A DNA stretch of 64,000 nucleotides. Origin: Bacillus sp. V2I10. Its GTDB lineage: Bacteria > Bacillota > Bacilli > Bacillales > Bacillaceae. The stretch spans positions 4,426,001 to 4,490,000 of the forward strand of contig NZ_JAUSYV010000001.1 in the NCBI RefSeq assembly GCF_030817055.1, in the 5' to 3' direction. The translations under genes and the position numbers were made by a program. The notes under the pieces are model-generated. The model saw only the letters and a list, made by a program, of their open reading frames with translations. It had not been told where the DNA came from and did not search any database. This document shows, piece by piece, positions 34,725 to 43,189 of this stretch. Numbering within the stretch: the first letter of the stretch is position 1; each line of letters begins with the position of its first letter.

Positions 34725-35573
34725 TTAAATTTTCAATAAAATTCGGTTACCGGAAGGGTCTGCCGTGATCAACTCGCCGTTTTCTTCCAAGACGTCCGCA
34801 CCTGTCTGCTTCAAGTGCTGAATAGCATTAGTTCTTGCTTCTTCATCAGGAAAGACAAGTGTAAACCATTTTAACCCGACGCTGTTTTCGGACGGAGCAG
34901 GGGCACCTTCTCCAGCCCATGTGTTTAAACCGATATGGTGATGATAGCCGCCTGTTGACATGAATAAAGCCTGTCTGCCGTAACGGGTGACAACCTCAAA
35001 TCCCAGACCTTTTCCATAAAATTCTTCTGTATCTTTCAAATGAGATACATGCAGATGGATATGTCCCATTACTGTTTCATCAGGAAGAACAGTCCAAGGT
35101 TCACCCTTCCCTTCAGCCAGAACACTTTGAGCGTCAAGCGGTTCTGTAGCCATGGAAACCTGACCATCCTGCCATGTCCACTCTGATGCTGCACGGTCTG
35201 CATAAATTTCAATTCCGTTTCCGTCCGGATCATTTAAATAAAGGGCTTCACTCACATAATGATCGGATGCCCCAATAGGATAGCTGATCTGAACCAAATG
35301 CTGCAGGACCCTGCCTAAGTCTGACCGGTTTGGCAGCAGCAGAGCAAAATGATAAAGCCCTGTTGTTCTAGGCTGTTTAGCTGAAATATTTTCCGGCTGT
35401 TCAAGCGACAGAAGAACCGTTTTGCCGTCAGCTGTCAAATTAGCATGCCTTTCAGTTTGATCAAGAATCTTAAAACCGATCACATCCTGATAAAACGTTA
35501 ATGCCCTGTTTAAATCCTGAACTTTAATGCTGACTTGACCTACATACGTATGCGGATGCTGATGAAACTCCAT
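34725..35573 (-). CDS. catE: Catechol 2,3-dioxygenase
   Basis: 282-aa two-module VOC ring-cleaving dioxygenase, similar to B. subtilis CatE over its whole length. The Fe(II) ligands are visible: His in GHIHLHVSHLK, His in GGYHHHIGLNTW, and a C-terminal acidic position (ADPSGNRILLK has no Glu at the usual final place; B. subtilis CatE also varies there). EALYLNDPDGNGIEIYADRP-like sequence is in module 1. ATG 35573 follows AAAGGGGGA; the ORF before it is not coding. Acts in quinone/catechol detoxification. Confidence 0.92.
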   Translation of the reverse strand: MEFHQHPHTYVGQVSIKVQDLNRALTFYQDVIGFKILDQTERHANLTADGKTVLLSLEQPENISAKQPRTTGLYHFALLLPNRSDLGRVLQHLVQISYPIGASDHYVSEALYLNDPDGNGIEIYADRAASEWTWQDGQVSMATEPLDAQSVLAEGKGEPWTVLPDETVMGHIHLHVSHLKDTEEFYGKGLGFEVVTRYGRQALFMSTGGYHHHIGLNTWAGEGAPAPSENSVGLKWFTLVFPDEEARTNAIQHLKQTGADVLEENGELITADPSGNRILLKI

Positions 35574-35606
35574 AAATGAATCCCCCTTTAATATGATTTG
35601 ATTACG

Positions 35607-35623
35607 ACTTACTTTATGTAAGT
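35607..35623. promoter_or_regulatory. Candidate operator of catE
   Basis: ACTTAC-TTTAT-GTAAGT is a perfect 6-5-6 palindrome 34 bp upstream of the catE start. In B. subtilis the thiol-based repressors YodB/CatR bind 6-5-6 palindromes upstream of catechol and quinone genes. No such regulator gene is in the window. Confidence 0.5.
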
Positions 35624-35865
35624 AATTATATTTTCGTAACCATAAGAAGTCAAGCAATTATTTTACAATTGTCAAATAAGAAAATCACTTAATTATATAA
35701 ACTTCCCAATTCGTTTCAACCATACTAAGAAAAGCGATAGAACCAAGACCCGCTCCGAATAGCAGATACGAATGCGAGGTGCGGAGCTTGAGATACCATC
35801 AAAGCACAATATTTATTCTTTCCAATAACTTAATTCAAAAGCTTAAACAATCGCTTTTACCAGAG

Positions 35866-36297
35866 GTGCTCTTTACTTTGGTTACATGCAAGCCGTGTCC
35901 TGCCTTTTTCCGGTTATTATCTTTCTAACTCTCGCTTTGACAAAATACATAGAAGTTCCTTCAATTGCCCGCTATGATCTGATTTTACTGATTTGTCTTA
36001 CTGCTTAAATCCTGATGATTCATTTTCAAATACGAAACAGCAGATGAAGTGAAGGTTATTTTTGTTTTTCATATTATCGGACTTGCTCTTGAGCTTTATA
36101 AGGTGCGGATGGGTTCGTGGGCGTATCCTGAAGAAGGGATAAGAAAAGTATTCGGGGTGCCATTGTACAGCGGGTTTATGTATGCGAGTGTGGCAAGCTA
36201 TATGTGCCAGGCGTGGAGGAGAATGGATTTGCGGATCAGCAGCTGCCCGGCCTCATGGATCGTGGTGATACTTGGAGCTGCTATCTACTTTACTGAT
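35866..36297 (+). pseudogene. DUF817 membrane protein, disrupted and cut off
   Basis: Across two frames: FTRGALYFGYMQAVSCLFPV, LTLALTKYIEVPSIARYDL and LICLTA, then a stop (CAA to TAA), then a one-base insertion, then VKVIFVFHIIGLALELYKVR and GVPLYSGFMYASVASYMCQ with AWRRMDLR. This is the N-terminal two-thirds of a DUF817 multi-pass membrane protein. It ends at about 36297, where the frame continues into an unrelated protein. Confidence 0.7.
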
Positions 36298-36932
36298 GCA
36301 GATGTTGAGGGGCTCGTAGAGATGTTACTGCCTCTTTGTGGAACATTAATGGGTCTTTCCTTTCTCTATGTCGGCTATCTGATTATCTTTCAAAAGAAGG
36401 TCGAACGTGAAGCTATCGCAGTCAACATGTTTTTGGCATTTGCTGTTCTAGCGTTGCTTGGTGATGGCATGGAAAAAGCAAATAAATTTACTGATGATGC
36501 GATCGATGCGATTGAGGAAGAAAATAACGGTTCTACCGCCGAAAAAATTTTAAGAGAAAATATTACTGATCTTGCGCAGTTTGATTTAACCAATTGGACA
36601 ACGACAGAGTTAAAAAAGCCGAATCGTATACCAGAAAGCAGAATTATGAAGATTGATATTACACAAAGCATAGATAAGGATTTTCAGTTTGCTGATAAGG
36701 AAGAAGAAATGACAGAGATTGGCACGGAGGTTTTTTCTAACAAACTGCAGTATGACGATTATGGCAACCCTAAAAAAGTGAAATTAGAGGGCGGTTGGCT
36801 CAAATATGACGAAAAATATTATCAATACAAGGTAGATTGGTTTACCGTCATCGTTACTCTAGCGATTACGGCTTTTACGTTGCTGACAATCGCTATCAAG
36901 CTAGCAAAAAATTATCGAGAAAACAATGAAAG
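36298..36932 (+). pseudogene. Fragment of an integrative-element membrane protein
   Basis: In frame with the DUF817 remnant, about 210 codons read ADVEGLVEMLLPLCGTLMG, a charged extracytoplasmic part (KILRENITDLAQFDLTNW) and YYQYKVDWFTVIVTLAITAF followed by a membrane segment. This pattern resembles the CD3337/EF1877 family of mobilome membrane proteins (ICE VirB6-like). The C-terminus is lost: the frame runs into the antisense of the WYL gene. Family assignment is tentative. Confidence 0.5.
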
Positions 36933-37889
36933 CCGATATAAGCATAATCTCTCTTGTATAACTTCTAGGACTTCTTCTGGTACTTCCCTGACCTTGATAT
37001 CCCCACCTAGGAAAAGTAGCCAATTTGTTATTTCGTTCAATTCTTCGGGCTTATTAACATTGATATAAGTCTTTAGAATGGCTGTGGTTTGGTAAGGATT
37101 CGTATAGGAAATTGAAGATTTTAATGGATGGTATTTTTTAAACTGGGCAATTGCTTTTGGACCAAGTTCAAGGACAAGGTTGTTTACTTCTTCCTGCTCA
37201 CTTAGTTTTTCTAATATCTTTTTCTTACTTAATCTTTTTTTCGCCGGGTAGGGTTTGACATAAGTGAGTTGGTCGACAGGAAAAATCTGCTTCTTTTCTT
37301 CCTTTAAGTCAAAGCCTTCTATCAGCCAAACGCTTTTTTCATGATAAAGGTGCAAAAGATAGATTGGATAAGTCTTTATTATCTTCTCTTCTTCGACGGT
37401 AACCAATATATATCTATCCAAAAGAAGAATTTGGATGAGTTTTTCTAACATGGGATGGGGGAGGTCCGACAGATCAAGTAGATCGGGATTATTGGGATTG
37501 GTCCCTGCAAAAAGCAAGATTTGATTTAAAAGAACAAGATCATCTTGCTGGTTTTGTGAGATGAGGCCAAGTAATTTTTCAGCTAAAGACTGACGACTCT
37601 TTAAATAGGGGAGTTGTTGATTTCTTGTGGCCATAAAGGCAATAAAAAGAGCTTTGACCTCATTATCGGTAAAGCGAACATCGGGCAGGACAGAGTTGTG
37701 CATGACAAAATAGCCCCCATCCCTTCCAACTTCAGCGACAAGTGGCATCCCCATCGCCTCAATTTCTCTGATATCTCTGATAGCTGTCGAACGAGAGATG
37801 TTAAATTCTCGCATGATTTCAGAAATTGTAAAGTGGGAGCGGTTGTTGATATACCGCATGATGATATTAATCCGTTCAACTTTTTTCAT
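36912..37889 (-). CDS. WYL-domain transcriptional regulator (YafY-like)
   Basis: 325-aa regulator: N-terminal HTH (about 1-65) ITISEIMREFNISRSTAI-like with DIREIEAMGMPL, then a WYL domain (about 150-230) of the form PIYLLHLYHEKSVWLIEGFD and a C-terminal extension. WYL proteins bind nucleic-acid or nucleotide-like ligands. It is divergent from an effector-binding protein (38000). Its 3' end overlaps the ICE-fragment frame by 20 bp, so the insertion ends at or beside its stop. Confidence 0.88.
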   Translation of the reverse strand: MKKVERINIIMRYINNRSHFTISEIMREFNISRSTAIRDIREIEAMGMPLVAEVGRDGGYFVMHNSVLPDVRFTDNEVKALFIAFMATRNQQLPYLKSRQSLAEKLLGLISQNQQDDLVLLNQILLFAGTNPNNPDLLDLSDLPHPMLEKLIQILLLDRYILVTVEEEKIIKTYPIYLLHLYHEKSVWLIEGFDLKEEKKQIFPVDQLTYVKPYPAKKRLSKKKILEKLSEQEEVNNLVLELGPKAIAQFKKYHPLKSSISYTNPYQTTAILKTYINVNKPEELNEITNWLLFLGGDIKVREVPEEVLEVIQERLCLYRLSLFSR

Positions 37890-37999
37890 CAGGACTCCTA
37901 AACAGTATCATTTTTTGACATGATTTTAGACTATTATAAACTTATCAAGTGAAGATAACAAACTCATTTGATAAATCTAAAAAAAGGAAGGTTTTAAAT

Positions 38000-38479
38000 A
38001 TGACAAATTATACTCTACAAGAAAAAGATAGCTTTACCGTTTTAGGTTTTGGAACTGAGCTTAAGAGCGATTACACAGACTATGCTGGCATAAACAAGGA
38101 AAAGTCAGACTTTTGGCAGGCATTCAGTCAAGATGGAAGGCTTGACGCTTTAAAAGCTATAGCCATCAATGACTACGTCTTTGCCGTGAACGAAGCAGTG
38201 AATAACAAGATGATGCATTATGCCGGCGTCATGACAGAGGCATCGGCACCAGAAGAAGCCAGAGTGATCCAATTTCCTAAGGGGGAATACCTAGTTGTGA
38301 AAGGGGAAGGCAAGACGGCTGAAGAATTGAATAATAAACTTTCCGGCATTGCCTTTGGTCAAGTTTTGCCAGAAGCAAAGAATTTTGCCTATGTTGGCGG
38401 GCCAAATGCAACGGTTGAGATGGGGCAGCGAAACGGCTTAGTTTTTGGTGAAATGTGGATTCCTGTTGTTAGGAAATAA
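38000..38479 (+). CDS. GyrI-like effector-binding domain protein
   Basis: 159-aa protein made of one GyrI/AraC-type effector-binding domain: DSFTVLGFGTELKSDYTDY, FWQAFSQDGRLDALK, YAGVMTEA and QFPKGEYLVVKGEGKTAEEL are typical. Such stand-alone domains bind lipophilic cations or ligands. ATG 38000 after AAGGAAGG; the upstream frame is non-coding. Divergent from the WYL regulator and about 20 bp ahead of an unknown protein, so the three form a unit. Confidence 0.85.
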   Translation: MTNYTLQEKDSFTVLGFGTELKSDYTDYAGINKEKSDFWQAFSQDGRLDALKAIAINDYVFAVNEAVNNKMMHYAGVMTEASAPEEARVIQFPKGEYLVVKGEGKTAEELNNKLSGIAFGQVLPEAKNFAYVGGPNATVEMGQRNGLVFGEMWIPVVRK

Positions 38480-38501
38480 AGAGATAACTGGAGGGATGGA
38501 A

Positions 38502-38966
38502 ATGTCCTATATCGTTGATTTTAAAAGTGTGTCTACGGTTGGTTTAGAATCCTCACCTGTAGTAGAAGCGCTTTCTGGTTTACGTGCTAATGAAGCCCGT
38601 TACTTTATGAATAAATACAAGCATGAATTTACGGTTGTACCAGCTAGAGAAAGCCAGGAGACCCTTGATTATGTGAACCGAATTTTGAAAGGAGAACGTA
38701 ATATTGAGTTTGCGGCCAAACCTTTAGAAACGTCGCGTTTTCAAGTGGAAAATATCAAATTTGCCTACGTCTTTTATGAGGACGGTCTTGGGGTCAACGT
38801 TATGTATACAGTTGATGACCCTAAGAAGCGGGCCGTTGGTTTTAAGCTTTCTGAGGGGATGGAGGTACCAAAGGAGTTAGAAGGGAAGTTTAAGTTTGCT
38901 AGACAAAAGTCTAAACTAGCTGGAACCATTCGGGGCTCGTTTTTTGTAATCAAAGGAGAATATTAA
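38502..38966 (+). CDS. Conserved protein of unknown function
   Basis: 154-aa soluble protein, no family recognised. Notable features are NEARYFMNKYKHEF and the strand-rich region FAYVFYEDGLGVNVMYTVDD, ending RQKSKLAGTIRGSFFVIKGEY. ATG 38502 is preceded by CTGGAGGG; the ORF start at 38445 overlaps the preceding gene and is unlikely. Co-transcribed with the GyrI-like gene by spacing. My impression of similar genes beside WYL/GyrI pairs in streptococci is not verified here. Confidence 0.7.
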   Translation: MSYIVDFKSVSTVGLESSPVVEALSGLRANEARYFMNKYKHEFTVVPARESQETLDYVNRILKGERNIEFAAKPLETSRFQVENIKFAYVFYEDGLGVNVMYTVDDPKKRAVGFKLSEGMEVPKELEGKFKFARQKSKLAGTIRGSFFVIKGEY

Positions 38967-39090
38967 AGTAAGCAAGAGCGCAAGGTGTGGAATCTAGCCA
39001 TTTATTGTAATTGGTCATCCTTTTTCTTCATTGAATTTAGTGAAAGCTATTTTCACTCTAGGGCCTTGCTAATGGACATTTTTTTTCTTG

Positions 39091-39143
39091 TTGACACGAG
39101 ACAGAACTGTACTATTAATTCATAGAACGAGACGAAACTGTTC
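39091..39143 (+). promoter_or_regulatory. Promoter with two TetR-like operator copies
   Basis: TTGACA (39091-39096), 16 bp, TATTAA (39113-39118). ACGAGACAGAACTGTAC (39096-39112) and ACGAGACGAAACTGTTC (39127-39143) are direct repeats that flank the -10 box; the second, with GA before it, also reads GAAC...GTTC. A TetR-type repressor site is inferred. No tetR gene is adjacent. Confidence 0.5.
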
Positions 39144-39174
39144 TGTTTTAAAACCCACTGAGGAGGAAATAAAA

Positions 39175-40047
39175 ATGAGTCAAGTATCTGTTATCGGTTT
39201 GGGCCCTATGGGCGCGGCGCTCGTACGGGCACTGCTGAAGAACGGCAAGAGTGTCACGGTTTGGAACCGGACCAGCGCCAATGCGGAACCGCTGGTTCGT
39301 GAGGGTGCGGTTCTGGCCTCCAGTGCGGCGTCGGCAATCGAGGCGAGTCCCGTCACGATTATCTGCGTTGCCAACTACGAGACCTCGTATCGGATTCTGG
39401 ATACGAAAGAAGTCCTTCCTGCGCTTGCCGGTCGCGTGTTGATTCAGCTAAGCACGGGCACGCCTCAACAGGCGAGAGATAACGAAGCGTGGGCCCTTGA
39501 ACGAGGTGCGGAGTACCTGGATGGTGCGATCGCGGCTACGCCTAGTCAAATGGGAAGACCAGACACCACGATTTTCACATCGGGCTCCGATAGTGCGTTC
39601 CAGAAGAGTGTCCCTTTCCTGAACGACCTTGCTGGCAATGTGCCTTATCTCGGTGAGCAGGTGGGTTCAGCGTCAGCCTACGATTTGGCTTTCCTTGCCA
39701 ACCTATTCGGTTCGATGTTCGGGTTCATTCATGCCGCACGCATTCTGGAATCGGAAGGCCTGCGTGTAGATTCCTTCGGATCAATGATGGCCGATATCGC
39801 TCCGATTATGGGCGAGATCAACAAGCACAACGGTGAGGTCATCCAAGCCGGATTGTTCGAGAATCCCGAAAGCTCACTGAATACCTGTGCTGTAACGGGG
39901 GAACTGTTCGTGCAGCAAGCCCAAGAAGCACAGATCAACGCAGCGTTCCCGGCATTCGCCCAAGGCCTCCTGAGAAAAGCACAGGCTGCGGGATACGGCA
40001 ACGAAGAAGTTGGCGCTCTGATCAAAGTGCTGCGCGAGGACGTCTGA
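39175..40047 (+). CDS. NAD(P)-dependent oxidoreductase (imine-reductase/6PGDH-like)
   Basis: 290-aa beta-hydroxyacid-dehydrogenase-type enzyme. NAD(P) motif GLGPMGAALVRALLKNG with WNRTSANAEPL after it, then the substrate signature DGAIAATPSQMG; the C-terminal helical domain is long and ends LRKAQAAGYGNEEVG, as in imine reductases. ATG 39175 follows GAGGAGG. Base composition is clearly GC-richer than all neighbours and codon use is different, signs of recent transfer. A remnant of a second copy lies opposite at 40070-40258. Confidence 0.87.
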   Translation: MSQVSVIGLGPMGAALVRALLKNGKSVTVWNRTSANAEPLVREGAVLASSAASAIEASPVTIICVANYETSYRILDTKEVLPALAGRVLIQLSTGTPQQARDNEAWALERGAEYLDGAIAATPSQMGRPDTTIFTSGSDSAFQKSVPFLNDLAGNVPYLGEQVGSASAYDLAFLANLFGSMFGFIHAARILESEGLRVDSFGSMMADIAPIMGEINKHNGEVIQAGLFENPESSLNTCAVTGELFVQQAQEAQINAAFPAFAQGLLRKAQAAGYGNEEVGALIKVLREDV

Positions 40048-40069
40048 TTCGTCTCCCGCTAACTTCTTA

Positions 40070-40258
40070 TCAGCCCATTTTGGACGCGACTAATTCAAGA
40101 ATGAAGCCCCTCTCCGGGAGGTTTGCGCTAAGATGTCCCGCCTTGATGAATGCTTCGGCCAGTGCCGAGCCCATACTGCCCAAACCGATAACTGTTACTG
40201 GTAAGCGATCCTCGCCCACCGGGGGGTGCTTTATAATACTGAACTTGCAAAAAATCAA
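40070..40258 (-). pseudogene. Remnant of a second imine-reductase-like gene
   Basis: LPVTVIGLGSMGSALAEAF repeats the NAD-binding start of the neighbouring gene, then goes after GH straight into a short unrelated-looking tail LSANLPERGFILELVASKMG. Same GC-rich composition. It looks like an internally deleted copy in inverted orientation. Confidence 0.6.
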
Positions 40259-40414
40259 AGTTTAGTATTCAAATGAACCAATGCTTATGAGAGTAACATA
40301 GATTTACACTTGAGTTAATACGTTATTAACACTTCATGATTTGGCATCTTAAAATATTTAAAAATTAAAATTTTCTTAATGTAGTTAAAGAAACACGAAT
40401 TGTGAATTTCAACC

Positions 40415-40457
40415 TAAAAAAGTCGAATTCCTGTACGCTAAGGAACCGACTTTTTTA
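40415..40457. terminator. Hairpin with A/T runs
   Basis: AAAAAAGTCG(A)ATTCC and GGAA-CCGACTTTTTT form an imperfect stem with a 10-nt loop. Confidence 0.6.
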
Positions 40458-40564
40458 GATTGGATTGTTCAACAATAGCACCCGTTAATTTAAGTACATT
40501 GTTTCACAAACTTCTTCTTTTTCCACTTTATTAATTACAGGAATGCTGCCTCTTTACTTCAATA

Positions 40565-40600
40565 AGAAAAAAGCATCCCTTATTAAAGGAATGCACTTTT
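40565..40600. terminator. Second hairpin with A/T runs
   Basis: AAAGCATCCC and GGAATGCACTTTT form an imperfect stem around TTATTAAA. The remaining part of 40259-40759 holds a dispersed-motif copy (40468-40484) and no gene. Confidence 0.5.
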
Positions 40601-40759
40601 TAGTTTAATTAGGAGTCCTAAACATTTCCACATACAAAACACTTCTTGTCACTTGAAAATTCCATTAATTTTGATAAAGGAGTACTGTAAGGAAAATCAG
40701 TTTGATGCTATTTTTGATATCGTGCAACTTGGAAATAAAAGTAAGCATATGACCCATTT

Positions 40760-41296
40760 TTACACGTATCTCGGCTGAACCCCACTCTCATCCTTTTCAT
40801 AGATCGCTTCTCCAATGCTACTCTGAATAGCGACCATTTGGCGATCGGCCATCAAGGCAAAATAATGGCGGTAACCTTCTGGCACACAGAAAAAATCACC
40901 TGCTTCCTTCTCTACATCCACGTAACGGCCGTTAGGTACTTGAATGGTAAAAATACCGTGACCGCTGACCATAAAGTGTGCTGCATACTGTTTGTGATGG
41001 TGCTCCTGTCCCATTCTCTGCAATAATTGATCTAGATCGAGCGTTGCAGAAGAGAGCGAGAGGATGTTATCGAGGCGATAACCGCGACGTTTGGCTAAAT
41101 CGTCAATTTCATTACGAAACACGGCAAAAATCTCTGCCTTCTCCTCCTCCGTTAAATCATATTTTTCCCGTAATCGTGCGGGAATCTTATTAATCTCCCA
41201 ACGCTCACAAGGCACACCCTGACTCTCTAAGTATTGTGTTACTTCCTCTTGATTATCGATGCGTTCTTGATTATCGTGAAAACGTAATTTTGCCAT
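40760..41296 (-). CDS. Acireductone-dioxygenase-like cupin with altered metal site
   Basis: 178-aa cupin colinear with acireductone dioxygenase (MtnD): N-terminal EEVTQYLESQGVPCERWEI, DLTEEEKAEIFAVFRNEIDD and the cupin core EHHHKQYAAHFMVSGHG followed by GDFFCVPEGYRHYFALM. In MtnD the metal ligands are H-x-H-x3-E and a distant H; here the Glu position is Ala (EHHHKQYA), although both histidines and RHYF are present. It is not next to other methionine-salvage genes. A changed reaction or loss of activity is likely; true function unknown. Confidence 0.75.
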   Translation of the reverse strand: MAKLRFHDNQERIDNQEEVTQYLESQGVPCERWEINKIPARLREKYDLTEEEKAEIFAVFRNEIDDLAKRRGYRLDNILSLSSATLDLDQLLQRMGQEHHHKQYAAHFMVSGHGIFTIQVPNGRYVDVEKEAGDFFCVPEGYRHYFALMADRQMVAIQSSIGEAIYEKDESGVQPRYV

Positions 41297-41567
41297 TGGA
41301 ATACAGCTCCTTAGTAGGGTTGTGATTATCGTAATGACCTAAAAGGGAAACAAGAAAAAAATACACAAATCGTAATTATTACGCTTTATACTCAATATTA
41401 TGCCAAGAATTTTACCCATTGTCAATATATGGAACTGAAAATTTTATAAGTGCATTTTAAAAAATGGGACCTCCAGTTTATACTGCAAGGTCTTTTCTTA
41501 TTCCATTAAAGCCCCCGATTGTTGAAGAAGAGTTTGATAATTATAGTCGCCAGAAATAAGAACTTCA

Positions 41568-42122
41568 CTAATGTGAATTACTTTTTAATAGCTGGTTGTA
41601 TTCACCCCAAAAATCTTCATACATTTCTTTATCAAAGTCATCAGAAATCAGCTTTTCTTTCGAATTATCAAAGAGTTTTTTAGCTTGAAGGGCAAATGAA
41701 ACAATTTGGTTTTTATATTCGTTTTTGCTTAATTTGATTTCTAGTCCAGGATAATATATACTTCCCGTTTCTGGGTTGGTTGTAGTAACTTTAACAAAAT
41801 CCGATAAAATCACTTGGTCGTCAATGTGTCTTACGCTCCAATGTATTGAAATAGGGCAACCCATCATTAAAATTGTACCGCATCCGTGGAGGATTAGACC
41901 TTCCTCATTATCGGGGTCACAAATATAATCTTTATCAAGGGTTCTTAACAATGCCAAAGCAGACTCACTAATTCCCCATTCTTCGTTTATATAAGATTGT
42001 GTAATGATAGTTCCATTGACACTTAGGATAATTTCACCGTGAGAACATAAGTCTTTTTCATCATTGTATAGCCATCTTTGATTCTCAATTTTTATCATTA
42101 AAGGATTTGATTGTTCCATCAA
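41568..42122 (-). CDS. Hypothetical protein, possible immunity type
   Basis: 184-aa acidic soluble protein: ENQRWLYNDEKDLCSHGEII, WGISESALALLRTL, a strand-rich middle (VILSDFVKVTTTNPETG) and a C-terminal helix ending DFWGEYNQLLKSN. It resembles a widespread small Bacillus family I cannot name; its composition is like immunity proteins of polymorphic toxins, but no toxin lies next to it. ATG is preceded by AAAGGTGA. Confidence 0.6.
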   Translation of the reverse strand: MMEQSNPLMIKIENQRWLYNDEKDLCSHGEIILSVNGTIITQSYINEEWGISESALALLRTLDKDYICDPDNEEGLILHGCGTILMMGCPISIHWSVRHIDDQVILSDFVKVTTTNPETGSIYYPGLEIKLSKNEYKNQIVSFALQAKKLFDNSKEKLISDDFDKEMYEDFWGEYNQLLKSNSH

Positions 42123-42233
42123 AAATTCACCTTTTTCGTTATTTTCAATAGCATATTCATTAAATCGCTTATAGCATCTGAGGTAAGGGTGACTCTTTGT
42201 TAAGCAATCGCCCCCGATTGTTGAATAACCAAT

Positions 42234-42965
42234 TTACTTATTTAATGACTTGATGATATGGAAATCGTTTAGCATTTCATCAAATCTTGCACCGTGCCCT
42301 TCAGAGGCTTCAATAAAATAGTGTTGTTTAATTATGTATACACCATCTAATTGATTGGATGTTATGTATATCCTAATAACTGGATCGTTCCAATCCGTTC
42401 CCCCACTTCCACCAATCGCAAAGAGTGAAACTCCTTTAAATGGAGATGAAATATTTTTTGGTGGTTCAACCTTTTTATAATCATTGGATAATGATTTATG
42501 TAACTTATCTGCTTCATTTACGATTGAAGTGTCATCAATTTGTTCAATTTCCATTAATACTTTAGGATACTGCCTTGGCAATGGATCTTTTGGCAAGATG
42601 ATATGTTTACCCTTATCTTCAACTATTTGATAATCATTGGTATCAAAGCTAATGTTGAAGGTTGAAGGTGACTCATCTGAAGTTGAAGACTCGCTATCTT
42701 CTAAACCAACTCTTAAAGGAGATGTATCTTCCGGTGGTTGTTTATTATTAGATATATAACTTTGATAAATTAAAACAGTAAATAAGAAAATGGTCGTGAT
42801 AGAGAGAAAAGACATTAAGTACTTTCTTTTCATTATTTCTAACTTTGTTCTACACTCAACATTCCTTATGTTTTTAACAACCTTATGGATATCAGTTTTT
42901 ACCGGTACTTCTACATAAGATTTTTTAAGTTTATTTAGCCTATCTTCTAAATTATTTTTGGTCAT
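42234..42965 (-). CDS. Single-pass membrane protein, anti-sigma-like layout
   Basis: 243-aa protein: cytoplasmic N-terminus of about 46 residues (LEDRLNKLKKSYVEVPVKTD), one transmembrane segment (YLMSFLSITTIFLFTVLIY, about 49-67), and an outer domain with a Ser/Glu-rich linker and FKGVSLFAIGGSGGTDW. The layout is that of anti-sigma factors of ECF sigmas, yet no sigma gene is adjacent. No family identified. Confidence 0.6.
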   Translation of the reverse strand: MTKNNLEDRLNKLKKSYVEVPVKTDIHKVVKNIRNVECRTKLEIMKRKYLMSFLSITTIFLFTVLIYQSYISNNKQPPEDTSPLRVGLEDSESSTSDESPSTFNISFDTNDYQIVEDKGKHIILPKDPLPRQYPKVLMEIEQIDDTSIVNEADKLHKSLSNDYKKVEPPKNISSPFKGVSLFAIGGSGGTDWNDPVIRIYITSNQLDGVYIIKQHYFIEASEGHGARFDEMLNDFHIIKSLNK

Positions 42966-43189
42966 ATCTTCACCTCAGCTATATAACCAAGCATCAACCA
43001 AAAATGTTACAAATTTCTATTATCTTCTTAATCCTTATACTCCACAATCCTCCCTCTATAAAGAAAGGAATAACTCTGGATTTCTAGCTTTTTCTTAAGA
43101 TTTCATCTAGATTTATTTTAATTAGACATCAAAGTTATGGATTTAAGTTGAAATTAAGGATATTTTTGGAGTGTTAGAGAAAAAAAGTC

